From Haladaptatus caseinilyticus (GTDB lineage: Archaea > Halobacteriota > Halobacteria > Halobacteriales > Haladaptataceae): a stretch of DNA of 64,000 nt. The position numbers and the translations under genes are program-made. Within the stretch, counting starts at the first letter, position 1. The number at the start of each line of letters is the position of its first letter. The notes beneath the pieces were generated by a model. The model was given only the letters and a program-made list of their open reading frames with translations. It had not been told where the DNA came from and searched no databases. This document shows positions 19,294 through 28,004 of the stretch, piece after piece. The stretch covers positions 1,550,001 through 1,614,000 of the forward strand of contig NZ_CP111036.1 in assembly GCF_026248685.1 (NCBI RefSeq), read 5' to 3'.

Positions 19294-19920
19294 TCAGCTG
19301 TGCAATGCGAGTAGATCATCGATGGCGCTGACGTACTCCGTTCGATCGTATCCTAGTCGACTGAGCCAGATGTTGTCGTAAGACGGGTGTAGCAGTGGTA
19401 ACGCCGTCACACCGAGACGATCGCATTCGACGGGTGACAGCACACGGTCGAGGAAGCTGTCGACCGCGATGGATTCGAACTCGAACAGGATTTTCGTGGC
19501 GTGCTTGCCCGTTGGCACGACAACTGCGGGATCCACCTGTTGCATCTCCGCTTTCAGGTGAGCGAAACAGTTCTCGAGTTCGTCGTGATGTGGTTCGCGG
19601 TTCGAACCATCGTCCCCCTCGGGGAAGCATTTCACTGCGTTCGTAAAGTAGGCGTCGTACCCGAGGTCCGAAAACAGCGAGCGGACCTTCCGTCCCGAGT
19701 GACGCGTCGTATACGCCATTCCCGTCCAGTTACCACCCTGCCACCGCTCTGCATTGGGGTTTCCGTAGCCGGGTGCTTCCCCGATGACCATCACGTCCGC
19801 ATCGAGCGGCCCGGTCCCCCACGAGATGCGATTTCGACACGAAACGAGTTGGGGACAACGTGAACAGTTCGGCGAGCGGACGTTGCGCGAGTCGGGGAAC
19901 ATGGACATCTGTTCGAACAC
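19294..19920 (-). CDS. Uracil-DNA glycosylase family protein with iron-sulfur site
   Basis: The 208 residues belong to the uracil-DNA glycosylase superfamily, which removes uracil from DNA. GEAPGYGNP (residues 48-56) is motif 1 and LLHPS near residue 175 is motif 2. Cysteines C19, C22, C98 and C118 are spaced like the 4Fe-4S ligands of family 4 and 5 enzymes. The GTG at 19920 directly follows the TGA of the exoribonuclease gene, and an ATG five codons in is the alternative start. It is the last gene of a four-gene operon. Confidence 0.88.
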   Translation of the reverse strand: MFEQMSMFPDSRNVRSPNCSRCPQLVSCRNRISWGTGPLDADVMVIGEAPGYGNPNAERWQGGNWTGMAYTTRHSGRKVRSLFSDLGYDAYFTNAVKCFPEGDDGSNREPHHDELENCFAHLKAEMQQVDPAVVVPTGKHATKILFEFESIAVDSFLDRVLSPVECDRLGVTALPLLHPSYDNIWLSRLGYDRTEYVSAIDDLLALHS

Positions 19921-21204
19921 TCAGTCGTCTTCTTCGACGACTTGGATACCGCGGTTGTTGACCGCGTTCGGGTTCAGTCCGACCTCTTCCAGATACTGTT
20001 TGTACTCCCGCTCACAGGCTTCTGCGTCGGCCTGCTTGTCGCTGGCTCGATCACACAGTGCGACAAGGTCTTCCGGCACGTCGTTCGTGTAGACGATCCA
20101 GTGATTGATGAGGTCGGAGAGGCGGCGAATCGGACTGGTGAAGTGCCCGTAGATCTCGAAGTTCAGTGCGTGGTGACCGCCGAACGGGTCACTCATGTAT
20201 CGTGCACGTGGCATTACTTTCATCACTGCCCACTGAATCTTGTCGAGCTGTCGAGCCGGTGCTTCTTCGAGCGTGGCGTTGACCGCCTTTCGTGGATCGT
20301 CCCACGTGCTTCCCGGAATCGAGACCCCGTCCAAGTTCTGAATCTCCTGGAGCGCTTTGCTCCACTCGTCAGGCGTTGGTTGTGGGTGAACGCGGTACAT
20401 CGCCTCCACGCCACGGCCCCACATCAGCTCGTGCGTGACCGCTTTGTTGGCTTTCAGCATCGATTCCTCGATGAGTGTGTGTGCGCGGTCTCGTCGCGGG
20501 TTGAGGACGAGACTCCCGTCTTCCTTTCGCTGCTCGTGCATCTGGTCTGCGAGCTCGAACGACAGTTTACATTCCTCGTGGAGCGGCGCGTCCTCGTCGT
20601 CGATTCGATCCTCCGCTTGTGCGTAGGTCAACCGCTCGTCGCTCCGGATGACGGATTTGTAAATCTCGATGGTTTCGTAGGAGAGGTTCTCCTTATCGAG
20701 GTGCATCTCGACGGTGTGTGCGAGACGGTCCTCGTTGGGCACCAAAGAACAGACCGTCTCCGCCAGCATCGGCGGAAGCATGTGTATCGTATAGGACGGT
20801 AGATAGACCGTGTTCCCCCGTTTGACTGCTTCCTCCCACATGTTCGTCTCCGGATTGACGTAGTGCGTCACGTCGGCGATGTGGACCCAGAGAACGTACT
20901 CGTCCTCGCGCTCTTCGACGGAGATCGCGTCGTCGAAGTCCTGTGCGTCGATCGGGTCGGTCGTCCACGTCGTCATGTCACGCAGGTCTTTGCGCTCTTC
21001 GACTTCGTCCTGAATCTCCTGCTGAATTCCCTCGGTTCGTTTCTCTGCCTCGGTCATCACGGCCTTTGGGAACTCGTCTCGGATCTCGAACTTCTCGAAC
21101 AGTTCCTTTCGCCTCGTATCGAGTCGCTCGGCGAGTTCCGGCGAAATTTCGACCGGCCCCTGTCCCTCGGCAGTTCCTGCCTCAGCCTGCGCGTCGCTCG
21201 TCAT
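19921..21204 (-). CDS. rnr: RNB-domain exoribonuclease (RNase II/R family)
   Basis: The 427 residues are almost only the RNB catalytic domain. DPIDAQDFDDAISVE near residues 83-97 carries the metal-binding aspartates, followed by HIADVTHYV and SYTIHMLPPMLAETVCSL. The C-terminal HFTSPIRRLSDLINHW completes the active site. Bacterial RNase R has added cold-shock and S1 domains (700-800 residues); these are absent here. It should degrade RNA from the 3' end. It lies between a zinc-binding protein and a UDG in one operon. Confidence 0.92.
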   Translation of the reverse strand: MTSDAQAEAGTAEGQGPVEISPELAERLDTRRKELFEKFEIRDEFPKAVMTEAEKRTEGIQQEIQDEVEERKDLRDMTTWTTDPIDAQDFDDAISVEEREDEYVLWVHIADVTHYVNPETNMWEEAVKRGNTVYLPSYTIHMLPPMLAETVCSLVPNEDRLAHTVEMHLDKENLSYETIEIYKSVIRSDERLTYAQAEDRIDDEDAPLHEECKLSFELADQMHEQRKEDGSLVLNPRRDRAHTLIEESMLKANKAVTHELMWGRGVEAMYRVHPQPTPDEWSKALQEIQNLDGVSIPGSTWDDPRKAVNATLEEAPARQLDKIQWAVMKVMPRARYMSDPFGGHHALNFEIYGHFTSPIRRLSDLINHWIVYTNDVPEDLVALCDRASDKQADAEACEREYKQYLEEVGLNPNAVNNRGIQVVEEDD

Positions 21205-21246
21205 GGCCGCTTCTAAGGGAGTCGGGAAGTTAGTCGTATCGACTGG

Positions 21247-21549
21247 TCAGCCGTCTCGCTCTTCCAATGGCCCGTAGCGGTTTCGAATAGCGGTTTCGTA
21301 TCGAGTGAAAAACTCCATCTGTTCGACAGTGCCAGCATCGATTTCGATGAGGAGTGCTTCCAGTTCGTCTCGCGGTTGATGACAGAGTTCACCGTGGCAC
21401 GCCTTACAGAGGTGCTCGAACGATTTTCCGCTTCGGTCCCAGCGATTCCCCTCCTTGTCGTATTCGCGAGCCGCATTACGGAGGACGGCATCGCCACAGG
21501 CAATACAGACGACTGACTTTTTCTCCCGGTTCCGCCGGGAACCCCACAT
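21247..21549 (-). CDS. Small zinc-binding protein, DUF7562-like
   Basis: The 100 residues contain two CxxC pairs, CIAC (near residue 15) and CKAC (near residue 50), with HGELCHQPRDELEALL after them. I recognise the haloarchaeal family DUF7562 from memory. The frame is open much further upstream, but the extension overlaps the PUA gene. The ATG at 21549 (MWGSRRNREKK) gives the family start. Its role is unknown. The operon context (PUA protein, exoribonuclease) suggests nucleic-acid work. Confidence 0.82.
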   Translation of the reverse strand: MWGSRRNREKKSVVCIACGDAVLRNAAREYDKEGNRWDRSGKSFEHLCKACHGELCHQPRDELEALLIEIDAGTVEQMEFFTRYETAIRNRYGPLEERDG

Positions 21550-21586
21550 ACGATATTCTTCGTCGCGCTCCCACTTCGCCTTTTTG

Positions 21587-22093
21587 TCAGATAGTGAACT
21601 CGAAGAGATCGTCGCCGACGTAATGAACCGACTCGACGACCTTTCCGGAGTCCCCGACCATATCGTCACCTGCCGTTTTGGCACGTCCGATGGCGAGCAC
21701 TTTGCCATGGGTTTCTTCGACGATAGCGACGAGATCGCCCGGTTCAATGTCGTCGTCCGCTTCGACGATTCCGGGGCGCATCACGTCCGCGCCGTCGCTG
21801 ACGAACGACACGGCGCCAGCATCTACCGTGACGATTTGGCTCGTCGGCGGATAGTCGTTTGCACCCTGTACCGTCAGGAACGGTTCATCGCCGACGTAGA
21901 CGACGGTGGGGTTACCGTCGACGAGGACGAGGTCGAACTCCGTCCCTTCCAGTTCCACGAGTTCGTAGGCGTCCGCATCGAGTTCGACGCCGACCGTATT
22001 TGCGAGCGCTTCCTCTATTTCTCGGACCTCGTCGCTTCGAAGGTGATGACGAGATTTGACCTGCATACCCGCAGGTGCGTCGCTTTCAGCCAT
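21587..22093 (-). CDS. PUA-domain RNA-binding protein
   Basis: The 168 residues have an N-terminal region MQVKSRHHLRSDEVREIEEAL. A C-terminal PUA fold then carries SQIVTVDAGAVSFVSDGADVM, RPGIVEADDDIEPGDLV and KVLAIGRAKTAG, ending in a typical PUA strand GKVVESVHYVGDDLFEF. PUA domains bind structured RNA. The start is the ATG at 22093, although the internal ATG nine codons later (MQVKS) may be used. It is the first gene of an operon with DUF7562-like, RNB and UDG genes. Confidence 0.86.
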   Translation of the reverse strand: MAESDAPAGMQVKSRHHLRSDEVREIEEALANTVGVELDADAYELVELEGTEFDLVLVDGNPTVVYVGDEPFLTVQGANDYPPTSQIVTVDAGAVSFVSDGADVMRPGIVEADDDIEPGDLVAIVEETHGKVLAIGRAKTAGDDMVGDSGKVVESVHYVGDDLFEFTI

Positions 22094-22181
22094 AAACCCA
22101 CCCGTTTGTCTCGACGAACCTAGATGGTGTTGTGGACCGTTTCCCGAACAGTTACAAAAGAAATGACCGTCGATTTCGCGT

Positions 22182-22631
22182 TCAGAAGCTGAACTGTCGT
22201 GCGGGCGCTTCCGTCTTTCCGTAGGCATTGGTGAGAACGGCACGGTATTCGTACGTAACACCGCTCTGTTCCCCCACTGGATGTCCAGTGAAGGTTTCGT
22301 AGGCATCGACCCGGCGGAGTTCGGTGTCGTGCGGGAATCCATCTCCGACTTCCCCCCATTCGAACCACGCATCGCCACCGTCTTCGTTCGTCCACCCGTC
22401 TAACTCCACTTCGCCGTTGTTGACGGTGTAGTGTCCCGTTCTCGGTGCCGCCGGTGGGCTTCCAGTGCCACCACCACCGCCACCGCTGCCACCGCCGCTA
22501 CCGTCACAGTCGTAGCACGGAACGTCCGCGTTTGCGCTTCCCATCAGTGAAACTCCACTCATCGCCGCGAGTGCCGTTCCGGAGAGTTTGAGTATGTCTC
22601 GTCGTGACGTACGGTTGTTTTTCTCTGCCAT
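22182..22631 (-). CDS. Tat-exported protein with glycine-rich linker and beta domain
   Basis: The 149 residues start with a Tat signal: SRRDILKL followed by a hydrophobic stretch and SANA as the probable cleavage site (about residue 34). A CYDC pair and a glycine-rich linker follow. The C-terminal 80 residues resemble a fibronectin-type or similar beta-sandwich seen in secreted haloarchaeal proteins (GEVELDGWTNEDGGDAWFEW, then GVTYEYRAVLTNAYGK). Its function is unknown. The region upstream is extremely AT-rich. Confidence 0.8.
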   Translation of the reverse strand: MAEKNNRTSRRDILKLSGTALAAMSGVSLMGSANADVPCYDCDGSGGGSGGGGGGTGSPPAAPRTGHYTVNNGEVELDGWTNEDGGDAWFEWGEVGDGFPHDTELRRVDAYETFTGHPVGEQSGVTYEYRAVLTNAYGKTEAPARQFSF

Positions 22632-22700
22632 ACTACGAATACTATTTTCTCATATAATATATAATTTTCTATAAAAATAGATTGAGCTAAAACTGTGTCG
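22632..22700 (-). promoter_or_regulatory. AT-rich promoter island of the Tat-exported protein
   Basis: About 70 bases just upstream of the start consist mostly of A and T, with several overlapping TATA-like stretches (TATAATATATA around 22654-22664). This is far from the base composition of the surrounding genes. A similar stretch precedes the transglycosylase gene near 43.9 kb. Confidence 0.5.
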
Positions 22701-22877
22701 GCTCCTTTTTTATGCCCCTTCGTTAGGACACTACTCATAGAATACTGGAAAAAAGACTTCCACACCCGAAATACGGTCGTAACTTCCACAATATCCATTC
22801 TACCTGTACGACAGTCGGTTTTCGGCGGTGATGATCCGTCCATCGTCGGACACGCCGCTCACGGCGTCTGACGTAAG

Positions 22878-22908
22878 AACTATACTCGTTCGCTTGCCCC
22901 ATCATGCT
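22878..22908 (+). promoter_or_regulatory. Promoter of sepF
   Basis: AACTATACTC at 22878-22887 lies 26 nt before the ATG, predicting a leaderless transcript. An imperfect inverted repeat (22847-22876) sits just upstream of it. Confidence 0.55.
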
Positions 22909-23268
22909 ATGGGATTCATGGATAAGATTCTCGGTGAAGGTCCGTCAGGAAGCACTGGGGATTACATCGAACTCGATTTGGATGATTTCGAAGCCGCACC
23001 CGACGAAACACGCGTCAGCGTTCATATCGCTGAGATTGGGGACCAACAGGACGTCATTTCGATCAAGGATGCGGTCTACGACGGTGACATCGTTATCGCC
23101 GATATCACCCGCCTCCGAACCGGTGATACCACTGTCGAGCGAATTACGGACGAACTCCAGCAGGTCGCTCGTGAGGTCAACGGCGATATCGTCCAGAAAG
23201 GTGACGACCAACTTATCGTGACGCCAACGGGCGTCAGTATCAGTCGGACAAAACTCGGGCGTAATTAG
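22909..23268 (+). CDS. sepF: Cell division protein SepF
   Basis: SepF anchors FtsZ to the membrane at the division site in archaea. The 119 residues begin with a short amphipathic helix, MGFMDKILG, the membrane-targeting sequence. The SepF core DTRVSVHIAEIGDQQDVISIKDAVYDGDIVI... follows, ending ITRLRTGDTTVERITDEL and DGDIVQKGDDQLIVTPTGVSIS-like strands. The ATG at 22909 is chosen because it starts the targeting helix and fits the promoter. The 3' end overlaps the convergent DUF5611 gene by 4 bases. Confidence 0.9.
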   Translation: MGFMDKILGEGPSGSTGDYIELDLDDFEAAPDETRVSVHIAEIGDQQDVISIKDAVYDGDIVIADITRLRTGDTTVERITDELQQVAREVNGDIVQKGDDQLIVTPTGVSISRTKLGRN

Positions 23269-23657
23269 ACGTTATCCGGCGTATCTGCTTTGTCTTCGAC
23301 AGTGCGCTTCAGCGAGTCGCGACGTGCTTTGGCGTCTCGCCCGGTTGCTTCGAGGAGGAACTCGTTTTTCTTGCTGACTGCGTCGGCGGCGGCGTCTGCG
23401 TTCCCCTCCGCGATGACGTCCTCGGCAGGGCGTTCCTGGAAGTCGACCGCCAGTTTGTCTTTCTTGCCACTGTACGATGCCGCGCCTGCGATGATACGCT
23501 CGAACACCGGGTTGTCGGGTTCTTCGACCACGTAGAGTTCGTGCCCGTTGAACTCGTCGGTTCCCGTGACCGGTCCGAAGTAGTCTTCGATACTCGCTTT
23601 CAGGTCGGGCATTCGGTCTTCGAGGTGCTCACCGCGTCGCATTTTGTATTCTTTCAT
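23265..23657 (-). CDS. DUF5611 family protein
   Basis: The 130 residues are recognised as the haloarchaeal family DUF5611 (MKEYKMRRGEHLEDRMPDL at the start, then ELYVVEEPDNPVFERIIAGAASYSG). It has no signal peptide or membrane segment and an acidic, soluble composition. Its function is unknown. It converges with sepF with a 4-base overlap. Confidence 0.82.
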   Translation of the reverse strand: MKEYKMRRGEHLEDRMPDLKASIEDYFGPVTGTDEFNGHELYVVEEPDNPVFERIIAGAASYSGKKDKLAVDFQERPAEDVIAEGNADAAADAVSKKNEFLLEATGRDAKARRDSLKRTVEDKADTPDNV

Positions 23658-23707
23658 GGGTTGCTCCCTGATTGGGTGGGTGGATGTTTACTCTTTTCGC
23701 GTCACGT

Positions 23708-24574
23708 TTACTCTTGTTCACTTAGATATCCCCGCCGACACTCGGGGCAGATGTCCCCTGCACGGAGCGACGACCCAGTCGCTGCTCCCCCGAACTCCCC
23801 ACATTCGGGACAGATGAGGTCAGCATCGGGATCCGAGTCCGAGGCTTGATCCGGTTTCGGGGCCTCGCGCGCACGAGTGAATCCCGTTTCCGTCTGCGGA
23901 TCGGGTCGCGTGGTTCTGACGAAGCCGGTCTCCTCACGCGGTTCGGCCTCCACGACTTCCGCTCCGTCGTCCGCTTTTGGCGCGCTTTCGGGCGTCAGTC
24001 CGCCGCCGAAGTTCACCTCGGTGCGACCACTGTCTCCAGGTTCGGCGCTGAAGCCTTCGTCTTCCATTCCCGTGTCGGGCCAGTTCGTCGCTCCATTCCC
24101 TGCAGTATCGACGTTCGTGTCTTCCGGATCCGGCCACTCGCCGTGGCTACGACCCGTTTCTTCGTCGTTGTCGTCGTCATCGTCGTCGTCGAGAATGACT
24201 CCGTCGTCTTCTTCCGCACTCCGTGGCGGTTCGAAGTCGTCGTCGTTGAAGCTGACGGGTTCCGGTGTCGATTCTACACCGGCGGACGATGGTGTGCCCA
24301 CCGGTTCGACCACTGCTCCCGCGCCGGTGTGTTCCGGATCCGAGGCCGGTTCCGAATTGGACCGTTCTCGACTCGCTATCGGTTCCGGTGTCGGTTCCGG
24401 TTCCTCGATTGCCGTCACCTCCTTGTTCTCGCTGACGACCTGCTGATCGCCACACCGATTACATTCTTGAAACTCTCGGACCGTTACTACCACTTCGTTG
24501 CCTTGTTCTTCTCGCTCGCGCTCGATTTCGGACTCGCCGTAATCGTGCCCCAGCAGCGAACACCTGAGACCCAT
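23708..24574 (-). CDS. Acidic zinc-finger protein, DUF7093-like
   Basis: The 288 residues have an N-terminal 50-residue domain with a CNRCG zinc pair (MGLRCSLLGHDYGE, then EFQECNRCGD). A long, low-complexity acidic middle rich in D, E, P and S covers residues 55-245. A C-terminal zinc finger carries CPEC near residue 253 and CPEC near residue 277. It is probably DUF7093 in current naming (from memory). The disordered acidic centre linking two zinc modules suggests an adaptor, but the function is unknown. Confidence 0.8.
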   Translation of the reverse strand: MGLRCSLLGHDYGESEIEREREEQGNEVVVTVREFQECNRCGDQQVVSENKEVTAIEEPEPTPEPIASRERSNSEPASDPEHTGAGAVVEPVGTPSSAGVESTPEPVSFNDDDFEPPRSAEEDDGVILDDDDDDDNDEETGRSHGEWPDPEDTNVDTAGNGATNWPDTGMEDEGFSAEPGDSGRTEVNFGGGLTPESAPKADDGAEVVEAEPREETGFVRTTRPDPQTETGFTRAREAPKPDQASDSDPDADLICPECGEFGGAATGSSLRAGDICPECRRGYLSEQE

Positions 24575-24624
24575 TGGTGTGGGTTATTTTCACGGCGTAA
24601 TAAAAGGGTGGTGCTTTCCCCGAT

Positions 24625-25260
24625 TCAGCCGAAATTCTCGCTTTTCGTATCGGCCGGATCGTGCCCCGCTGCCTGCAACGCTTCGTTTGCGTCCTCGATA
24701 AAATCGTCAAACCCGTAGACGAACACTTGACCCTCTGCTGTCGAGAGGACGTCCTTTACGTCCTCGTCTCTCAGCGCGTCGTCAGTTATGAGCACCGTCG
24801 CTCCCGTGGTTTCGAGTTCCCGAAGACGGTCTTCGTGTGCCGGCTCGTCGTCCTGATAGACGACGATGGCGGAACCGCCGTCGGCAATCGCACGTTCCGC
24901 GATGCCGACAGCGGGGCCGACACCCGGACCTCCGGCGAGCACGACGACGCTGGGTTCGCCTTCATAGTACGATCGTCCATACGGTCCCGCGATTTCGACC
25001 GTCTCACCCGAATCCAGTTCGGCGAGCCATGGACTCAAATCCCCATCGGGGTCGATACCGACCGTGATTTCGAACGTTTCGTCGGTGTCGGGTGATGAAA
25101 GCGTATAGTGGCGCGTGACCTCGTCGCCGTCGACCTCACCGCGAACCTGCACGAACTGTCCCGGTTGCGCGTCGAACCCCGGTGGCGACTTCAGTTCGAG
25201 AGCAATCGTGTTTTTGCCGACAGTTTGTACCGACCGCACCGTGATTTCGGTGCCATCCAT
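24625..25260 (-). CDS. FAD-dependent oxidoreductase of the ferredoxin-NADP reductase type
   Basis: The 211 residues have an FAD-binding beta-barrel (RHYTLSSP near residue 50, the flavin-phosphate motif) and a C-terminal pyridine-nucleotide domain with VVVLAGGPGVGPAVGIAERA near residues 104-123. Such proteins pass electrons between NAD(P)H and ferredoxin or other carriers. It is divergent from korAB across 94 bases, which fits a link to ferredoxin redox balance, but the partner is not known. Confidence 0.87.
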   Translation of the reverse strand: MDGTEITVRSVQTVGKNTIALELKSPPGFDAQPGQFVQVRGEVDGDEVTRHYTLSSPDTDETFEITVGIDPDGDLSPWLAELDSGETVEIAGPYGRSYYEGEPSVVVLAGGPGVGPAVGIAERAIADGGSAIVVYQDDEPAHEDRLRELETTGATVLITDDALRDEDVKDVLSTAEGQVFVYGFDDFIEDANEALQAAGHDPADTKSENFG

Positions 25261-25354
25261 GTATTATCGTTTGACGCTTACGGCCAAATTCTTTCCCTTC
25301 CCGCTGGGTCTTCTTCAGAAGGCTTTTGATTTGCCACCGGGTAGCGTAGCAGTG

Positions 25355-27109
25355 ATGCAAGACCTGAACTGGGCCATCGGCGGCGAAGCCGGCGATGGAA
25401 TCGATTCGACCGGGAAAATCTTTGCGCAGGCTCTCTCCCGCGCGGGACGACACGTCTTCACGTCGAAGGACTTCGCCTCCCGCATCCGAGGAGGGTACAC
25501 CGCGTACAAAATCCGGTCGTCTACGGACCAAGTCGAGAGCGTCGTGGACCGATTGGACATCCTCGTGGCGCTCACCCAGCGGACGATAGACGAGAACCTC
25601 GACGAACTGCACGAGGACAGCGTCATCATCTACGACGGGGAGCGCACCGAAATGGAAGACGTGGATATCCCCGGCGAGATGATCGGGCTGTCCGTGCCAC
25701 TCAAACGCCTCGCCGAAGATGCTGGCGGTGCCATCATGCAGAACACCGTCGCTCTCGGTGCGGCCTGCGAAGTGGCACAGTTCCCGATCGAGAATCTCGA
25801 CAGCGCACTGGACAAGAAGTTCGGTGCCAAGGGTGAGGCCATCGTCGAGAACAACAAGGAAGCCGCCCGTCTCGGACAGGAGAACGTCCAGGAGGAGTAC
25901 GACCACGACTTCGCCTACGATATCGAGACGACGGACAACGACTACGTCCTCCTCAACGGGGACGAAGCGATCGGTATGGGCGCAATCGCCGCCGGATGCC
26001 GGTTCTACTCCGGTTACCCCATCACCCCTGCGACCAACGTGATGGAGTATCTGATGGGCCGTATCCAGCACTTCGGTGGGACCGTGGTGCAGGCAGAGGA
26101 CGAACTGTCCGCCATCAACATGGCGCTCGGCGCGGCACGCGCGGGTGCACGGTCGATGACGGCCACGTCCGGTCCGGGTATCGACCTGATGACCGAGACG
26201 TTCGGCCTCGTCGCACAGAGCGAAACGCCGCTCGTCATCGTGGACGTGATGCGATCCGGTCCATCGACCGGGATGCCGACCAAACAGGAGCAGGGCGACC
26301 TGAACATGACGCTGTACGGTGGACACGGTGAGATTCCACGGTTCGTCGTCGCGCCGACGACCGTTTCGGAATGTTTCCAGAAGACCGTCGAAGCGTTCAA
26401 CTTCGCCGAGAAGTACCAGACGCCGGTCTTCCTGCTGGCCGACCTCGCGATGGCGGTGACGGAACAGACGTTCTCCCCTGAGGAGTTCGACATGGACGAA
26501 GTCGAAATCGACCGCGGCAAGATCGTGGACGAAAACGACATCGACGCATGGACGGACGAACAGGACCGTTTCCAACCGCACTTCCCGACCGCGGACGGTA
26601 TCAGCCCGCGCGCACTCCCCGGCACGACCGGCGGCGCGCACATGTCCACCGGTCTCGAACACAACTCGCTCGGTCGTCGTACGGAGGACACCGACACGCG
26701 TGTCGAGCAGGTAGACAAGCGAAACCGTAAGGTAGAGACGGCACAGGAGGAAGAAGACTGGAGTCCACGCGAGTTCGGCGACTCGGACTCGGACACGCTC
26801 GTCATCTCGTGGGGGTCGAACGAAGGGCCGATGCGCGAAGCGCTCGACTTCCTCGAAGAGGACGACGTGAGCGTTCGATTCCTCTCGGTTCCGTACATCT
26901 TCCCACGTCCCGACCTGACCGAGGACATCGAAGCAGCGGACAAGGTCATCGTGGTCGAGTGTAACGAGACGGGACAGTTCGCGAACGTCATCGAACACGA
27001 CACGCTCACCCGCGTCGATCGAATCAACAAATACAACGGAATCCGGTTCAAGGCGGACGAACTGGCTGACGAAATCAAAGCAAAACTCGGACAGGAGGTA
27101 GAAGCATGA
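25355..27109 (+). CDS. korA: 2-oxoacid:ferredoxin oxidoreductase alpha (gamma-alpha fusion)
   Basis: This subunit belongs to a 2-oxoacid dehydrogenase that transfers electrons to ferredoxin and forms an acyl-CoA. The 584 residues carry an N-terminal gamma domain with GGEAGDGIDSTGK, followed from about residue 190 by the alpha domain. The alpha domain has GYPITPATNVMEYLM, TSGPGIDLMTETFGL and DRGKIVDENDI. The sequence is closer to the KorA than the PorA type, so 2-oxoglutarate is the likely substrate, but this is not certain. The ATG at 25355 fits the family start; an in-frame GTG directly precedes it. Confidence 0.88.
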   Translation: MQDLNWAIGGEAGDGIDSTGKIFAQALSRAGRHVFTSKDFASRIRGGYTAYKIRSSTDQVESVVDRLDILVALTQRTIDENLDELHEDSVIIYDGERTEMEDVDIPGEMIGLSVPLKRLAEDAGGAIMQNTVALGAACEVAQFPIENLDSALDKKFGAKGEAIVENNKEAARLGQENVQEEYDHDFAYDIETTDNDYVLLNGDEAIGMGAIAAGCRFYSGYPITPATNVMEYLMGRIQHFGGTVVQAEDELSAINMALGAARAGARSMTATSGPGIDLMTETFGLVAQSETPLVIVDVMRSGPSTGMPTKQEQGDLNMTLYGGHGEIPRFVVAPTTVSECFQKTVEAFNFAEKYQTPVFLLADLAMAVTEQTFSPEEFDMDEVEIDRGKIVDENDIDAWTDEQDRFQPHFPTADGISPRALPGTTGGAHMSTGLEHNSLGRRTEDTDTRVEQVDKRNRKVETAQEEEDWSPREFGDSDSDTLVISWGSNEGPMREALDFLEEDDVSVRFLSVPYIFPRPDLTEDIEAADKVIVVECNETGQFANVIEHDTLTRVDRINKYNGIRFKADELADEIKAKLGQEVEA

Positions 27110-27969
27110 GCTCGGACGTTCGATTCACTGACTTCAAGTCGGACAAGCAACCCACGTGGTGCCCCGGTTGTGGGGACTTCGGGACGATGAACGGGATGAT
27201 GAAGGCACTCGCCGAAACCGGTAACGACCCGGACAACACGTTCGTGGTCGCCGGTATCGGCTGTTCCGGTAAGATCGGGACGTTCATGCACTCCTACGCC
27301 ATTCACGGCGTTCACGGACGTGCGCTTCCCGTTGGAACGGGCGTCAAACTCGCCAACCCGGACCTCGAAGTGATGGTCGCGGGTGGCGACGGTGATGGTT
27401 ACTCCATCGGTGCTGGACACTTCATCCACGCGGTTCGCCGCAACGTGGACATGTCCTACGTGGTCATGGACAACCGTATTTACGGCCTGACGAAGGGGCA
27501 AGCCTCGCCGACCAGCCGCGAGGACTTCGAGACGAGCACGACGCCGGAAGGACCGAAACAGCCGCCGGTCAACCCGCTCGCCCTCGCGCTCTCGGCAGGT
27601 GCAACGTTCATCGCACAGTCGTTCTCGACCGACGCGCGTCGCCACGCGGAAATCGTTCAGAAGGCCATCGAGCACGACGGTTTCGGCTTCGTGAACGTCT
27701 TCTCGCCGTGTGTCACGTTCAACGACGTGGACACCTACGACTACTTCCGCGATGCGATCGTGGACCTCGCCGACGAGGACCACGACTCGTCGAACTACGA
27801 CGCGGCCAAAGAGAAGATCCTCGACGCCGACAAGGAGTACCAGGGCGTCATCTATCAGGACGAGAACAGCGTTCCGTACAGCGAACTGCACGGCATCGAG
27901 GGCAACATGTCCGAGATTCCGGACGGCGCACCCGAGGACGCAATGGACCTCGTGCGCGAGTTCTACTGA
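27106..27969 (+). CDS. korB: 2-oxoacid:ferredoxin oxidoreductase beta
   Basis: The 287 residues form the thiamine-diphosphate subunit. WCPGCGDFG near residues 18-26 and IGCSGKIG give iron-sulfur and binding residues. GGDGDGYSIGAGH near residues 90-102 followed by MDNRIYGLTKGQ is the thiamine-diphosphate motif. The start overlaps the korA stop by ATGA. The subunit works as a tetramer with KorA. Confidence 0.93.
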   Translation: MSSDVRFTDFKSDKQPTWCPGCGDFGTMNGMMKALAETGNDPDNTFVVAGIGCSGKIGTFMHSYAIHGVHGRALPVGTGVKLANPDLEVMVAGGDGDGYSIGAGHFIHAVRRNVDMSYVVMDNRIYGLTKGQASPTSREDFETSTTPEGPKQPPVNPLALALSAGATFIAQSFSTDARRHAEIVQKAIEHDGFGFVNVFSPCVTFNDVDTYDYFRDAIVDLADEDHDSSNYDAAKEKILDADKEYQGVIYQDENSVPYSELHGIEGNMSEIPDGAPEDAMDLVREFY

Positions 27970-27989
27970 CCGGCGGAACCTGACGTTCG

Positions 27990-28004
27990 ATTTCGCTTTT
28001 TTCG
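27990..28004 (+). terminator. T-rich terminator after korAB
   Basis: Six T residues at 27997-28002 follow the korB stop by about 28 bases. Archaeal termination relies mainly on T runs, so this is the probable transcript end. Confidence 0.55.
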
